Source: Jiulongibacter sediminis (GTDB lineage Bacteria > Bacteroidota > Bacteroidia > Cytophagales > Spirosomataceae). Taken from it: a stretch of 64,000 nucleotides of DNA. The DNA lies in the NCBI RefSeq assembly GCF_001306455.1, contig NZ_LGTQ01000010.1, forward strand, positions 248,001 to 312,000, given 5' to 3'. Of the stretch, positions 43,482-53,154 are shown piece after piece. Made by a program: the position numbers and the translations under genes. How positions within the stretch are numbered: position 1 is the stretch's first letter; each line of letters opens with the position of its first letter. Under the pieces are notes generated by a model that had not been told where the DNA came from, did no database searches, and saw only the letters and a list, made by a program, of their open reading frames with translations.

Positions 43482-45293
43482 GTGAAAATAAGCAATCATC
43501 TGCCCATATCACCTTCCGATAAGTCGATTGCAGTTCTCCCTTTTGTAAATATGAGTGCCGACCCTGAGAACGAATACTTCAGCGATGGCATTACCGAAGA
43601 AATCATCAATGCACTCACCACCGTAAAAGGCCTGAAAGTGATTGCCCGCACATCCTCATTCGCGTTTAAGAATAAAAATATGGACGTGCGAACCATTGGG
43701 GAGCAGTTGGGAGTCAATACCGTTTTGGAGGGGAGTGTCCGTAAAGCTAAAAACAGAGTTCGCATTACAGCACAGTTGATCAGCACGCTTGACGGCACTC
43801 ACTTCTGGTCAAAAAACTTTGATCGGGATCTGGAGGACATCTTCGCTGTGCAAGATGAAATAAGCTTACACATTGCCGATAAAATCCGGGAAAACTTTGG
43901 TCACCTTAATGTGAAGGAACATTTAATAGAAGCACCAACACATAATATCGAAGCATATGATCTATATCTTAAAGGTCGTTATCAGCATTTAAGATGGGAT
44001 GGTGAAGGAATCAGGAATTCTGTGGAACTCTATGAGCATTGTGTAACCATTGACCCTTCGTTTGCTCTCCCCTATTTCGGTTTGGCTTATAGTTACGCCA
44101 TGTACGGCTCATGGGGGAATAACAAAAACATATTACAGTTGTCAGAAGAGAACCATAGGAAAGGCTTTAAACTGGATAAACAATCATCTTTAGGATATTT
44201 TGGTAAGGCGACACTCCAATTTTGGGGTCAATGGGATTTCATCGAGGGTCATAAAAACTTTCAAAAAGCACTAGAGATAAACCCCTCTTATACAGAGGCA
44301 GAGGAAGGTTTATGCGAGTTGTATACCGCTGTAGGTTATTTCGAAAAAGCACTATGGCATGCCGACAATATTTTGAGAATAAACCCGCTGTCTCCAAATC
44401 ACTATTTCACAAAAGCGAATATTCATTATTTAGAAGAGGGCTATTCAAAAGCCCTGGAATGCCTGGATATCTCATTAAGCATTAACCCCGATTTCACACA
44501 TTCCATTGCACTAAAACAGCTCTGCCTGATTCTAACGAAAGATTACGAAAAACTAAATGAGTTCTTAGACAAAACTCCTTTGGTTGAGAGACCGGAAGAA
44601 TGCCGTGTGTTATACAAATTGGTAAATCCGGATGAAGATATTGATATCGATATCAGCAGGGCAAGTTTTATGATCAAAGAGGATTTGGGAGCAGCACTAT
44701 TCCCTTGGCAACTTTTCTTATTGGTCCATTTAGGGAAACACGAAATGGCATTGGACTTCTTGGACGAAAACATCAAGTTGCGTAGCGGTCAGATCATCAA
44801 CTATATGAACATCCCGTTCCTCAGACCCTTAAACCAATATGAGAGGTTCCGGGAATTACTTCAGGCCACTTTCCGAAAAGAATTATTGCCTCCAAATCCT
44901 GAAATACAAATTACCCCTCCCGACTCCAAAACCTTAATGTCCGATACTGAAGCCGATATGGTTTCAGAAAAACTTGCACTAGGAATGAGCGAAGAAAAGT
45001 GGTTTCAAAATCCCTCTTTATCGTTACGCGAGTTGGCTGATAAAGTGAATACCAGCAGTAATAAGTTGTCATGGTTACTGAATGATCGGATTGGTCAAAA
45101 CTTCAATGAATACATCAATAAACTTCGTATAGAGGACTTCAAAGAGAAGGCCTTAAATCCTAATAATAATCACCTTACCCTATTGGGACTAGCTTATGAC
45201 AGCGGTTTCAGTTCCAAATCGGTATTCAATACCTTCTTCAAAAAAAATGAAGGGTTAACTCCGAAAGCCTGGTTGAAATCCAATCAAATCTAA
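43482..45293 (+). CDS. TolB-N/TPR protein with C-terminal AraC-type HTH
   Basis: 603 residues from a GTG start. Residues 14-140 form the TolB-N-like domain often found in adenylate-cyclase-linked proteins (SIAVLPFVNMSADPENEYFS, then DGITEEIINAL, VLEGSVRKAK, RITAQLI). TPR units fill about 160-400. The last 100 residues are an AraC-type HTH (WFQNPSLSLRELADKVNTSS through LAYDSGFSSKSVFNTFFKKN). It should be a soluble transcription regulator. The same N-terminal architecture recurs at 62834. A conserved-looking YCE segment lies just upstream in another frame, so the N-terminus may be truncated. Confidence 0.8.
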   Translation: MKISNHLPISPSDKSIAVLPFVNMSADPENEYFSDGITEEIINALTTVKGLKVIARTSSFAFKNKNMDVRTIGEQLGVNTVLEGSVRKAKNRVRITAQLISTLDGTHFWSKNFDRDLEDIFAVQDEISLHIADKIRENFGHLNVKEHLIEAPTHNIEAYDLYLKGRYQHLRWDGEGIRNSVELYEHCVTIDPSFALPYFGLAYSYAMYGSWGNNKNILQLSEENHRKGFKLDKQSSLGYFGKATLQFWGQWDFIEGHKNFQKALEINPSYTEAEEGLCELYTAVGYFEKALWHADNILRINPLSPNHYFTKANIHYLEEGYSKALECLDISLSINPDFTHSIALKQLCLILTKDYEKLNEFLDKTPLVERPEECRVLYKLVNPDEDIDIDISRASFMIKEDLGAALFPWQLFLLVHLGKHEMALDFLDENIKLRSGQIINYMNIPFLRPLNQYERFRELLQATFRKELLPPNPEIQITPPDSKTLMSDTEADMVSEKLALGMSEEKWFQNPSLSLRELADKVNTSSNKLSWLLNDRIGQNFNEYINKLRIEDFKEKALNPNNNHLTLLGLAYDSGFSSKSVFNTFFKKNEGLTPKAWLKSNQI

Positions 45294-45326
45294 GCCTTTT
45301 TAAAAAGTACGAAATCTCACTTTGAA

Positions 45327-45348
45327 GTCCTGAATTTCATTTCAGGAC
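45327..45348. promoter_or_regulatory. Perfect hairpin after the AraC-type regulator gene
   Basis: GTCCTGAA and TTCAGGAC form an eight-base-pair stem around a six-base loop, 34 bases after the stop. No T run follows, so it may be a weak terminator or an operator in the upstream region of the gene at 45487. Confidence 0.45.
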
Positions 45349-45486
45349 GATTCACCTTCCTTATCTTCTCAGTTTTGCAGCGTCAAATCGATTGAGGCAG
45401 AGCAAATAAAGATCCAACTCCCTTCTAATAAAAAATTTAATCACCGAGGAGTGTCTTTGTATCAGTCGAATTTTTAACAAAAAATT

Positions 45487-46149
45487 ATGAATACAATGAA
45501 AAAGCTATTGACAACCATTTTAATCTTTTGCACCGTTAGTGCTTTTGCTCAAAAGAATACTTCAGAAGATAAGGAAGAAGCTGAAGTAACTCACAAGTGG
45601 AGGGTGAGTTTCCCGTATTTTATCGTCACTGATCCCATCGGGGATTCCTGGAGCGACAGAGAAAATACGCAAATGATCGAACTTCATGTCAAACGTAATC
45701 TAGATAATAAGAATATCGTCGGTGTGAAATTGGCCACGTGGCGACTGTTTCAACCGATGGGAATCACATGGTGGGATGGCCTTTTAGACAAATTAGAAAC
45801 AAAAAGTGAGTTCTATTCAGGTCACGTTCGGGAAACAGGAATAGGTATTACATACCAACGAATGCTTTGGAAAGGGCTATTTGCGACAGCAGAAGTTCTG
45901 CCACAATTTCAAACGTACATTGACTTGGAAGGCAATAAACTCGGCAATGGTTTTAAAGTTTATAACTCATATCATTTGGGTTACCATATCGACATAGGTA
46001 AGAAAAAACGATTTTTCATTGAACCCCAGGTGCATAGCCAGCACTGGATGTTCGGCAACAATGCTCCCGAAGGCTTTAAGCAGCTTGACGATAAATGGCG
46101 AGATTACTTTCTTTTTGAGCCTAATATCTACATCGGGCTAAACTTTTAA
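45487..46149 (+). CDS. Secreted protein, probable outer-membrane beta-barrel
   Basis: 220 residues (ATG at 45487, or 45496 for MKKLLTTILIFCTVSAFAQ, the signal peptide). The mature part alternates polar and aromatic residues (FYSGHVRETGIGITYQRMLW, LFATAEVLPQFQTYIDLEG, RFFIEPQVHSQHWMF) and ends in IYIGLNF, with the terminal aromatic typical of outer-membrane barrels. No family recognised. The AraC-type regulator upstream may control it. Confidence 0.6.
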   Translation: MNTMKKLLTTILIFCTVSAFAQKNTSEDKEEAEVTHKWRVSFPYFIVTDPIGDSWSDRENTQMIELHVKRNLDNKNIVGVKLATWRLFQPMGITWWDGLLDKLETKSEFYSGHVRETGIGITYQRMLWKGLFATAEVLPQFQTYIDLEGNKLGNGFKVYNSYHLGYHIDIGKKKRFFIEPQVHSQHWMFGNNAPEGFKQLDDKWRDYFLFEPNIYIGLNF

Positions 46150-46445
46150 GCTGTAGTCTGACCGGTCAGGATTCATTATTCCTGGCTGGTCCATCTATTT
46201 GAAGCCTTGAGGACGAGACCTAAACTGTTCTGATTCGAGCCATTTAACTAGCTCAAAAGTAGAGTACAATTAAAAGGTAATTTCCCCCAAAGACAGGCTG
46301 ATCAAAAACTAAATATCTGACAAACACGGTCATCCATTAGCTCACAAAGCCATTTTCAAAGGTTAGCCTTCCAATAGATTTTTGTAATTTGAAAGTTCCC
46401 CTTTGGAATATTCACGGGCGAATCGCTCTAATTAGAATCAGAAAA
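46150..46445. other. Intergenic stretch with a hairpin
   Basis: It holds a 12-base palindrome CTGACCGGTCAG at 46158-46169, overlapping a larger imperfect hairpin (ACCGGTCAGGA with TCCTGGCTGGT, 46161-46190) that may terminate the upstream gene. The rest shows no gene. Confidence 0.4.
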
Positions 46446-47879
46446 ATGAAAATACTGAAACGACTATTAAAGATTGTCTTCCTGCTTGCAGGAGTACTGA
46501 CCCTATCCATATTGGTAATATTCTGGGCTGATACTCTAGGAACCGGGTACTTAAAAATTGACAAGAATGGAGAAACCGCCAAGACTTCATATATCATCAC
46601 GAATGTCAATGTAGTACCCATGAATCAGGACACTGTTTTGGCTGATAAAAGAGTGTATATCAAAGACGGCATCATTGAAAAAATTGCAGATACTATTGCG
46701 ATCGCAGGGATTGAGATAATTGATGCAAAAAACAAATACTTAACACCAGGCCTTATTGATATGCACGTTCATGTGTGGGATCGATACGAACTGGGACTTT
46801 ACCTGTCAAATGGCGTAACGGCTGTTAGAAACCTTTGGGGTATGCCCATGCATTTGAGAATGAAAGAGGACGTCAATGAAAACAAAATTATTTCCCCGAC
46901 ATTTTTTACAACAGGACCAAAACTGACGGGTCGGGAATTTATCGGTGACGATAATTTGAACCTGACGAATCCCGCTGAGGCCAAAGAAAAGGTCATATCC
47001 TATAAAAACAGAGGGTATAACTTCATTAAAACGTATTACGGGTTGGATAAGGAAATCTTCGATGCCGTGCTTGACCAAGCCAATATTTCTGAAATCGATA
47101 TCGTGGCTCATCCCTCACAAAAAGTACCCTTCTCCTATCATTTACATCCCCAGATCAAATCGATTGAACATGCTGAAGAAATTGTACAGCAGCCTCTACA
47201 GTTTGATTTGGATACGGCGAAACTGCAAGTGATTATTGATTCAATTGCATCATTCAAAAACGCAAGATATAGCCCGACTATCACGGTATTTAATAATATC
47301 TATCAAATGATGATCAATGATTCCATTTTAGAATCAGGATCTCTGGCCTACATGAATCCTCTGATCAAAAAGATAGATAGTAAAAATCAATTTGAACGTT
47401 GGTTCAACGCCAAACAAGAAGACCCTTCGACTCTTGACCGGATAAAGAAACAACATGCATTTCACCTGACCATCGTTAAAAAACTACACGAGGCGGGTGT
47501 CACGATTATTTGTGGAACTGATGCCGGCATTGGAGTCACTCTTCCGGGTTTTTCCATTCATAAAGAGCTGGCATTTTATCAGGAAGCAGGCCTTTCAAAT
47601 TATGAAGTTTTAAAAACAGCTACTGTCAATGCGTCTCAAACGCATTCAATGATGAATCAACTTGGAACCGTGGAAGAGGGTAAGCTGGCAAACTTAATCT
47701 TAGTGGATGAAAACCCGCTGGAGGACTTATCGACCTTAAAGAGTCCGGAATGTGTTTTTGTAAACGGTAGAAAACTAAACAGAGAAACCTTGACGGCTTA
47801 TCAGGAAAAAGCCGGGAGTCGTAAGAACCTTTTGGCTACAGCTCTTCGGTATTTAGAAAACTTAATCATTGAAAAATAA
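46446..47879 (+). CDS. Membrane-anchored amidohydrolase
   Basis: The ATG at 46446 gives 477 residues starting MKILKRLLKIVFLLAGVLTL, one membrane anchor; an earlier ATG at 46389 adds 19 residues. Amidohydrolase metal ligands are in place: HxH in LIDMHVHVWD, Lys in NFIKTYYG, His in IVAHPS and in KSIEHAEEI, and Asp in IICGTDAGIG. The C-terminal beta domain has VEEGKLANLILVDENPLEDL. The closest relatives by eye are imidazolonepropionase- and prolidase-like enzymes. It probably faces the periplasm. Confidence 0.85.
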   Translation: MKILKRLLKIVFLLAGVLTLSILVIFWADTLGTGYLKIDKNGETAKTSYIITNVNVVPMNQDTVLADKRVYIKDGIIEKIADTIAIAGIEIIDAKNKYLTPGLIDMHVHVWDRYELGLYLSNGVTAVRNLWGMPMHLRMKEDVNENKIISPTFFTTGPKLTGREFIGDDNLNLTNPAEAKEKVISYKNRGYNFIKTYYGLDKEIFDAVLDQANISEIDIVAHPSQKVPFSYHLHPQIKSIEHAEEIVQQPLQFDLDTAKLQVIIDSIASFKNARYSPTITVFNNIYQMMINDSILESGSLAYMNPLIKKIDSKNQFERWFNAKQEDPSTLDRIKKQHAFHLTIVKKLHEAGVTIICGTDAGIGVTLPGFSIHKELAFYQEAGLSNYEVLKTATVNASQTHSMMNQLGTVEEGKLANLILVDENPLEDLSTLKSPECVFVNGRKLNRETLTAYQEKAGSRKNLLATALRYLENLIIEK

Positions 47880-47985
47880 ACGGCTGCTAACCCATTTTTT
47901 ACATACTCCGGGCAACCATCTACAATCAAAGTACATCCGAGAAAGTACAAGAGGCTAAAGCAGCCATTCATCAAAAAAAACTAAA

Positions 47986-49461
47986 ATGTATTCATTGGTT
48001 AAAGCAGTCATTTATTCCCTCATCACCTTCCTGACATTCGATTCGTTCGCTCAAAATACCAATCAGGAGCTCATCGATAAAATTGATACTTATTTAGAAT
48101 CCAGCGTAAAAAATGGCTTTTCCGGAGTTGTTTTAGTCGCTAAACAAGGAGAAGTTATGCTGTCTGAAGGATATGGATGGGCTGACAGAAAGAATAAAAT
48201 ACCCAATTCACCATCAACCGTCTTTAATATTGGTTCTGTCACAAAACAATTTACAGCATCGGCTATTTTAAAACTCGTAGAGCAAGGAAAAATAAAAACA
48301 TCAGATGAAATAGGCATCTATTTTAATCAGGCACCTGAAGACAAACGTGAGATCACAATTCATCAATTATTGACTCATACATCAGGAATCTCCAACAGAA
48401 CCGGAGGTTTTAGGTATGATGAGGCGAGTAAAGAACAGTTCTTAAAAGAATTTTTTGAGTCAGAATTGCAATCTCAACCCGGAACAAGGCACCATTATGC
48501 CAATGCCAACTACATTCTGCTCTCAGCAATAATAGAATCTGTTTCAGGACAAACGTATGCTTCTTTTCTGAATGAGAATTTGTTTGTTCCTGCTCAAATG
48601 AAAAGTACCGGATATAAAAGAATCAACTTTAGCACGGAAAGATTAGCACATGGCTACTATTATAACAGAGATAAAGAGCAATGGGAAGATTGGGGGACTA
48701 CCCAACAACACCTACCCTACACTGATAAACATTGGTATAGTATAGGAAAAGGCGATATTCATTCTACCGTTGAGGATTTATACAAATGGCATTTGGCATT
48801 GGAAAACAACGCCGTTTTAACATCAAATTCCAGAGAAACCCAGGAAACTCCTTATGTAGCTGAGGATGATCATATGACATCGTATTATGGTTATGGCTGG
48901 GCTATATCTGAAAGTAATAGAGACACCAAGATCGTAGCTCATAATGGCAGTAATGGATTGTATTTTGCAGATTTTGTTAGGTTTATAGATAATGATGTGG
49001 TTATTATCTACATCACAAATGCTTTTTTGGGTCCAGAATCAGAAAACGTTGCCCGGGAAATTGGAAAAATGATTTTTGATCCCAATTATACCGCCACAAC
49101 AATTCCAAGGAATATTTATGAACTAGTTCAGGAGTTTATGAAAACAAATCCACCTACCGAGGCTGAAAAATTGCCGGATATTATTAAGAAAGAATTGAAT
49201 CATGAATTAACTGACCATGCCATCTTCAATCGACTGGGATATAGTCGTTTGAAAAAAGAAGACGAACCGGGTTGGGCTTTAGAGTTGTTCAAACTGAATG
49301 TGCAATTATTTCCTGAGGATGGTAATTTGTGGGATTCTCTTGGTGAAGCTTACCTCAAATATGACCATAAAGAGGAAGCTATAAAGTGCTACGCAAAGGC
49401 AGTGGAATCAGGTAGTGAAAGCTCAGTAAAAACATTGAACGAATTGTTGAAAAAAGAATAG
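47986..49461 (+). CDS. Secreted serine hydrolase with C-terminal TPR-like segment
   Basis: 491 residues with a signal peptide (to about DSFAQ at 23). The class C beta-lactamase-like fold shows SxxK in NIGSVTKQFTASA, YxN in HHYANANY and the HxG block AHNGSNGLYF. About 100 further residues contain a tetratricopeptide-like unit (LWDSLGEAYLKYDHKEEAIKCYAKA). This enzyme-plus-TPR layout is common in Bacteroidota; substrate unknown. It is 107 bases from the amidohydrolase. Confidence 0.85.
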   Translation: MYSLVKAVIYSLITFLTFDSFAQNTNQELIDKIDTYLESSVKNGFSGVVLVAKQGEVMLSEGYGWADRKNKIPNSPSTVFNIGSVTKQFTASAILKLVEQGKIKTSDEIGIYFNQAPEDKREITIHQLLTHTSGISNRTGGFRYDEASKEQFLKEFFESELQSQPGTRHHYANANYILLSAIIESVSGQTYASFLNENLFVPAQMKSTGYKRINFSTERLAHGYYYNRDKEQWEDWGTTQQHLPYTDKHWYSIGKGDIHSTVEDLYKWHLALENNAVLTSNSRETQETPYVAEDDHMTSYYGYGWAISESNRDTKIVAHNGSNGLYFADFVRFIDNDVVIIYITNAFLGPESENVAREIGKMIFDPNYTATTIPRNIYELVQEFMKTNPPTEAEKLPDIIKKELNHELTDHAIFNRLGYSRLKKEDEPGWALELFKLNVQLFPEDGNLWDSLGEAYLKYDHKEEAIKCYAKAVESGSESSVKTLNELLKKE

Positions 49462-49669
49462 GGTTAAAAGCTGTTTCCAACATGGTGTAAAAGTCATTCT
49501 GGTTTAGGTGCAAATTCGAAGGATAAAATATAAATTACAGTTCAGTTTTTAAGCTAAAAAACAGATGAGTGGAAATTAACTGATACCCAAGCCCTAGTCA
49601 GCCAACCCATTTCAGACAACCACACCCCTTTTAACGTCCTGAAAAATAAACCTCTAACCCAAAACCGAA

Positions 49670-50158
49670 ATGAAAACATCACTCTTTTTTATGTTTCTTC
49701 TGGCAGGAAGTCTTCTTTTTAACGGTTGCAGTTCTACAACAGAACAAGCCGACCTTGACGCCAACCGTGAAGTCGTCAAAAAATACCACGAGGTATGGAG
49801 CAACGGCCAGGTTAATGAATTAGACAACATCCTGGCACCGGATTTTGTCTGCCATTTTATAGCCGGAATCGAGTGGAAAGGCATTGAAGGAGCAAACGCC
49901 TCCATTTCGGGACACAGAATATCCTTCCCCGACTGGAACGAAGAAATAGTGGACATGATCAGCGAGGGCGACCGGGTGGTTACCCGATTCAGATCGACGG
50001 GAACTCATCAGGGAACATTTAACGGGCTTGATTCGACCGGTAGGGAAGTCGCCATTTACGAGACTGCGATTTACCGAATCGCCGACGGAAAAATTGCCGA
50101 ACAATGGGGCTTCCCGGATGAAGTAAGCTTGAATAATCAACTCAAGGCAGAAAACTAA
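49670..50158 (+). CDS. SnoaL-like lipoprotein
   Basis: 162 residues with lipoprotein signal MKTSLFFMFLLAGSLLFNGC. The mature part is an NTF2/SnoaL fold: VVKKYHEVWSNGQVNELDNI, FVCHFIAGIEWKGIEG, VDMISEGDRVVTRFRSTGTH and YETAIYRIADGKIAEQWGF. SnoaL proteins include polyketide cyclases and ester hydrolases; whether this anchored copy is an enzyme is unknown. The Vat-like gene follows after 14 bases. Confidence 0.75.
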   Translation: MKTSLFFMFLLAGSLLFNGCSSTTEQADLDANREVVKKYHEVWSNGQVNELDNILAPDFVCHFIAGIEWKGIEGANASISGHRISFPDWNEEIVDMISEGDRVVTRFRSTGTHQGTFNGLDSTGREVAIYETAIYRIADGKIAEQWGFPDEVSLNNQLKAEN

Positions 50159-50172
50159 AAAGACAAAACTGA

Positions 50173-50796
50173 GTGACAGGACCAGATAAAGACACAAAAT
50201 TTCCTCTGAAGAATTACGATAGACTATGTTTCTTAAAAAACATAGTGAAGAATCCGAATATCATCATTGGTGATTACACGTATTACGATGACTTTGAAAA
50301 CGTTGAGAACTTTGAGAAAAATGTAAAATACCATTTTGACTTTGTTGATGACAAATTGATCATCGGAAAATTCTGTATGATTGCCTCTGACGTCAAATTC
50401 ATCATGAACGGAGCCAATCATTTAACAGATGCCTTGTCAACTTATCCTTTTGCCATTTTTGGAAATGGCTGGGAAAACGCGATGGACGGAAAATCTTATC
50501 CGCAAAAAGGAGACATCCATATCGGCAATGATGTTTGGATTGGTTATAATGCCACTATTATGGCTGGGGTAACTATTGGAGACGGAGCAATTATTGCCAC
50601 AAACTCTACCGTAGTTAAAGACGTGGAACCGTATTCAATCGTCGGAGGGAACCCTGCCAAAGAAATTAAAAAGAGGTTTTCTAAAGAAGTCATTTCAAAA
50701 CTCTTAGAACTTCAGTGGTGGAACTGGGATATTGAAAAAATCACAAGGAATATTCAAAACCTGACAGGCGATAAAATAGAGAATATCATTGAGTAA
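50173..50796 (+). CDS. Vat-family xenobiotic O-acetyltransferase (left-handed beta-helix)
   Basis: 207 residues from a GTG start that aligns with the natural start of the family. Vat/CatB landmarks: IIGDYTYYDD near 31, LIIGKFCMIAS near 62, FIMNGANHLTD with the catalytic His83, the hexapeptide beta-helix DIHIGNDVWIGYNATIMAGV, and GGNPAKEIKKRF through LQWWNWDIEKI. Vat enzymes acetylate streptogramin A antibiotics and CatB enzymes chloramphenicol; homologues with unknown natural acceptors are common in environmental bacteria. Resistance is possible, not shown. Confidence 0.88.
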   Translation: MTGPDKDTKFPLKNYDRLCFLKNIVKNPNIIIGDYTYYDDFENVENFEKNVKYHFDFVDDKLIIGKFCMIASDVKFIMNGANHLTDALSTYPFAIFGNGWENAMDGKSYPQKGDIHIGNDVWIGYNATIMAGVTIGDGAIIATNSTVVKDVEPYSIVGGNPAKEIKKRFSKEVISKLLELQWWNWDIEKITRNIQNLTGDKIENIIE

Positions 50797-50886
50797 AAAA
50801 GCACTAACTAAAATGACCTTAATGAATTTCTTGCTTTAGTCTCTTTCTCAAAACATGATCGCTGGTGTCACCATAATATTTGACGA

Positions 50887-51303
50887 ATGAAAAAATTATA
50901 CCTGATATTAATAACTGCTATTCCACTTATTTCTTTCGGACAAGATAACCTGCAAAACCAACAGCATATCCCGGACAATATGATGATAAGGCTCGTTGAG
51001 ATTGAAATTGAACCTGAGTATCTTGATGAATATTTAAATATACTTAAAGAGGAGTCTAATGCCTCAATGAAGCTAGAGCCGGGGGTAATTTCCATTTATC
51101 CGATGTACCAAAAAGACAACCCGACCGAAATTAGGTTATTGGAAATCTATGCTAATCAAAAAGCCTATGAGTCTCACCTCGAAACACCCCATTTCAAGTA
51201 TTACAAAACCACCACCTTAAAAATGGTAAAATCCTTAAAATTGGTGGATATGAATGCCATTGACCCGGACGCTATGCCTATGATCTTTAAGAAAATAAGG
51301 TAA
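50887..51303 (+). CDS. Secreted ABM-domain protein
   Basis: 138 residues with a signal peptide (MKKLYLILITAIPLISFG). The mature region matches the antibiotic biosynthesis monooxygenase (ABM) fold: MIRLVEIEIEPEYLDEYLNI, ASMKLEPGVISIYP, IRLLEIYANQKAYESHLETP and FKYYKTTTLKMV. Members are small dimeric oxygenases or quinol-binding proteins such as YgiN; an exported copy is less common. Substrate unknown. Confidence 0.8.
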   Translation: MKKLYLILITAIPLISFGQDNLQNQQHIPDNMMIRLVEIEIEPEYLDEYLNILKEESNASMKLEPGVISIYPMYQKDNPTEIRLLEIYANQKAYESHLETPHFKYYKTTTLKMVKSLKLVDMNAIDPDAMPMIFKKIR

Positions 51304-51525
51304 TATAAAGGTGGAGTCTGCAATGATCAGGAGTAAAAAGCTCGTCCTATTCTTCTCGGATTACCTTAAGTTCTAGTAATGTAGATCTCGGGTTTTGTGT
51401 CAGCTGATTACGTTTAGTACTAATTCATATAACCATTCATTTACGGGCTATCAAACCAATTCATATTTTTACCTTTGGATCTTGTTTCACATTAGACGTA
51501 TTGACGAAATTATTAAATAGAAATA

Positions 51526-52035
51526 ATGAAGTTCACCCTCGCCCTTTTTGCTACCTTCCTAACGTTTCTTATCTCCCTAAGTAGCCCGGCTCAAAGCAGG
51601 CAAGATAGCCTTGCTCTGGAAAAAATCATTCTTGACGAAACTCTTGCCTGGAACAAAGGAGATGCGAAAGCCTACTCAGAGCATTTTGCTGAAGATGGTA
51701 CCTTTACCAATGTTCTGGGTTTGTTTTACAAAGGCTACGAGGAATTCTTACTCCGTCATGATTTCATTTTCAAAGGTGTCTTCAAAGGCACGACTATGAC
51801 GCAGAATATTGTTTCGATGCAATTTATCAATCAGGATGTCGCTATTCTGGAGACCCTAATCTGGGTCAGTGGGATGTCTTCCCCAATTCCCTTTGAAGGG
51901 GTAGCTCCGGATGAACAGGGACGGCTACGCACCCGGTTGCTGCAGGTCTTAAAAAAGGAGGGTGGCGAATGGAAAATCAGAAGTTATCATAATGTTGACA
52001 TCGAGAAGAGCGTCCCCAGCCCTGAGCCCCGATAG
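51526..52035 (+). CDS. Secreted NTF2-like protein (SgcJ/DUF4440 type)
   Basis: 169 residues with a signal peptide ending near SSPAQS. The NTF2-like pattern is clear: ILDETLAWNKGDAKAYSEHF, EDGTFTNVLGLFYKGYEEF, ISMQFINQ-type strands, and LLQVLKKEGGEWKIRSYHN. SgcJ/EcaC-type members are found with antibiotic biosynthesis genes, but most are uncharacterised. It is the third NTF2-fold gene in the window. Confidence 0.75.
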   Translation: MKFTLALFATFLTFLISLSSPAQSRQDSLALEKIILDETLAWNKGDAKAYSEHFAEDGTFTNVLGLFYKGYEEFLLRHDFIFKGVFKGTTMTQNIVSMQFINQDVAILETLIWVSGMSSPIPFEGVAPDEQGRLRTRLLQVLKKEGGEWKIRSYHNVDIEKSVPSPEPR

Positions 52036-52115
52036 TTTTGGGCTTTGAAGTCATTTAAACCCTCATGGTTTTGAGCCGGAAATAAGGTATATTTAGTGTA
52101 CCCAAATTTCCTTGA

Positions 52116-53150
52116 ATGAAACCAACTCTGTTTCCACTATTCATTCCGTTGATTTTGACGAATCTTGCTTGTCAGTCGAGACCGGAAGAAGGTGCTGTAT
52201 CAGAGTATCAGGTGCTGGTGGTAGAACAAGGCAAAGGGCAGGTCAAGCGGTTCGATCATGAAGGCAAACTACTGGACAGCGTAAAAGTAGGATATAACCC
52301 GCATGAAATAGAATGGGATGCCACGCTGAAACAGGCCTATGTCAGTAATTTTGGGGTGGAAGATTACGACAACACTATTGGAATTCCGGGCAGCAGCCTG
52401 GCCGTAATTGATCCAAAAAAAATTTCAGAAAGCCGCAGTTGGAGTACCCTCAGAAGGGACTTTCCGGCCGATTCCAGCAAGGGGCCGCATGGGGTAAAGC
52501 TTCGGCCCGGTCACGAGAATCAGCTGTACGTAAATGTGGAATATGGCAATGCCATGCTAATTATGGATCCTCGGAACGGACAAATCCAACGCAGTTTCGC
52601 TATCCCTGCCGGAACCCATAATTTTCTGTTTTCAAATGATGGCTCCCTTTTGTATCTAATGGCCGGCACCAATGGACTATATACCATTGATCCCGAAACG
52701 GGAGAAGAGCTGGCTCATTTTCCTGTTACCTCTGCTTTACGGGGACTGGCACTGACGAAAGACGAAAGTCAGATTCTCCTCAGCTGTGTAAATGAACTTT
52801 ATCTCCTGAACACCGAGACACTGGAAGTGGTGCAGCACTATACCGACCTGGGTGTCAAACAAATCATTTATACCTGTTTCAGTCCGGACGAAAAATGGCT
52901 ACTGGCTCCTTGCCCTTATGATAATCAGGTGCTCGTTATTGATCGGGCCAGCGGCAGAGTTTTGCAAAAAATAAAAACCGGCAAAGCTCCGATCTGCGTC
53001 AAAATAAGTCCTGATCAAAGCAAAGCCTTTGTGGTCAATGCTCTGGACAAGCACCTAAGCGTCATTGACCTGAACGACTATTCCGTACAGGATTTCGGAG
53101 TGACAGACAAACCCAATGGATTTCTATTTCTGAACCAACCCTCCCTTTAA
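52116..53150 (+). CDS. Lipoprotein YncE-like beta-propeller
   Basis: 344 residues with lipoprotein signal ending LTNLACQ. Seven repeats of the YncE/cytochrome-d1-type propeller can be followed, with motifs such as LAVIDPKK, LYVNVEYGNAMLIMDP, TGLYT-like NGLYTIDPETGEELAHF and SVIDLNDYSVQDFGV. These propellers usually bind rather than catalyse. A TATATTTA box at 52089-52096 may be its promoter. The next lipoprotein gene starts four bases after its stop. Confidence 0.8.
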   Translation: MKPTLFPLFIPLILTNLACQSRPEEGAVSEYQVLVVEQGKGQVKRFDHEGKLLDSVKVGYNPHEIEWDATLKQAYVSNFGVEDYDNTIGIPGSSLAVIDPKKISESRSWSTLRRDFPADSSKGPHGVKLRPGHENQLYVNVEYGNAMLIMDPRNGQIQRSFAIPAGTHNFLFSNDGSLLYLMAGTNGLYTIDPETGEELAHFPVTSALRGLALTKDESQILLSCVNELYLLNTETLEVVQHYTDLGVKQIIYTCFSPDEKWLLAPCPYDNQVLVIDRASGRVLQKIKTGKAPICVKISPDQSKAFVVNALDKHLSVIDLNDYSVQDFGVTDKPNGFLFLNQPSL

Positions 53151-53154
53151 GACC

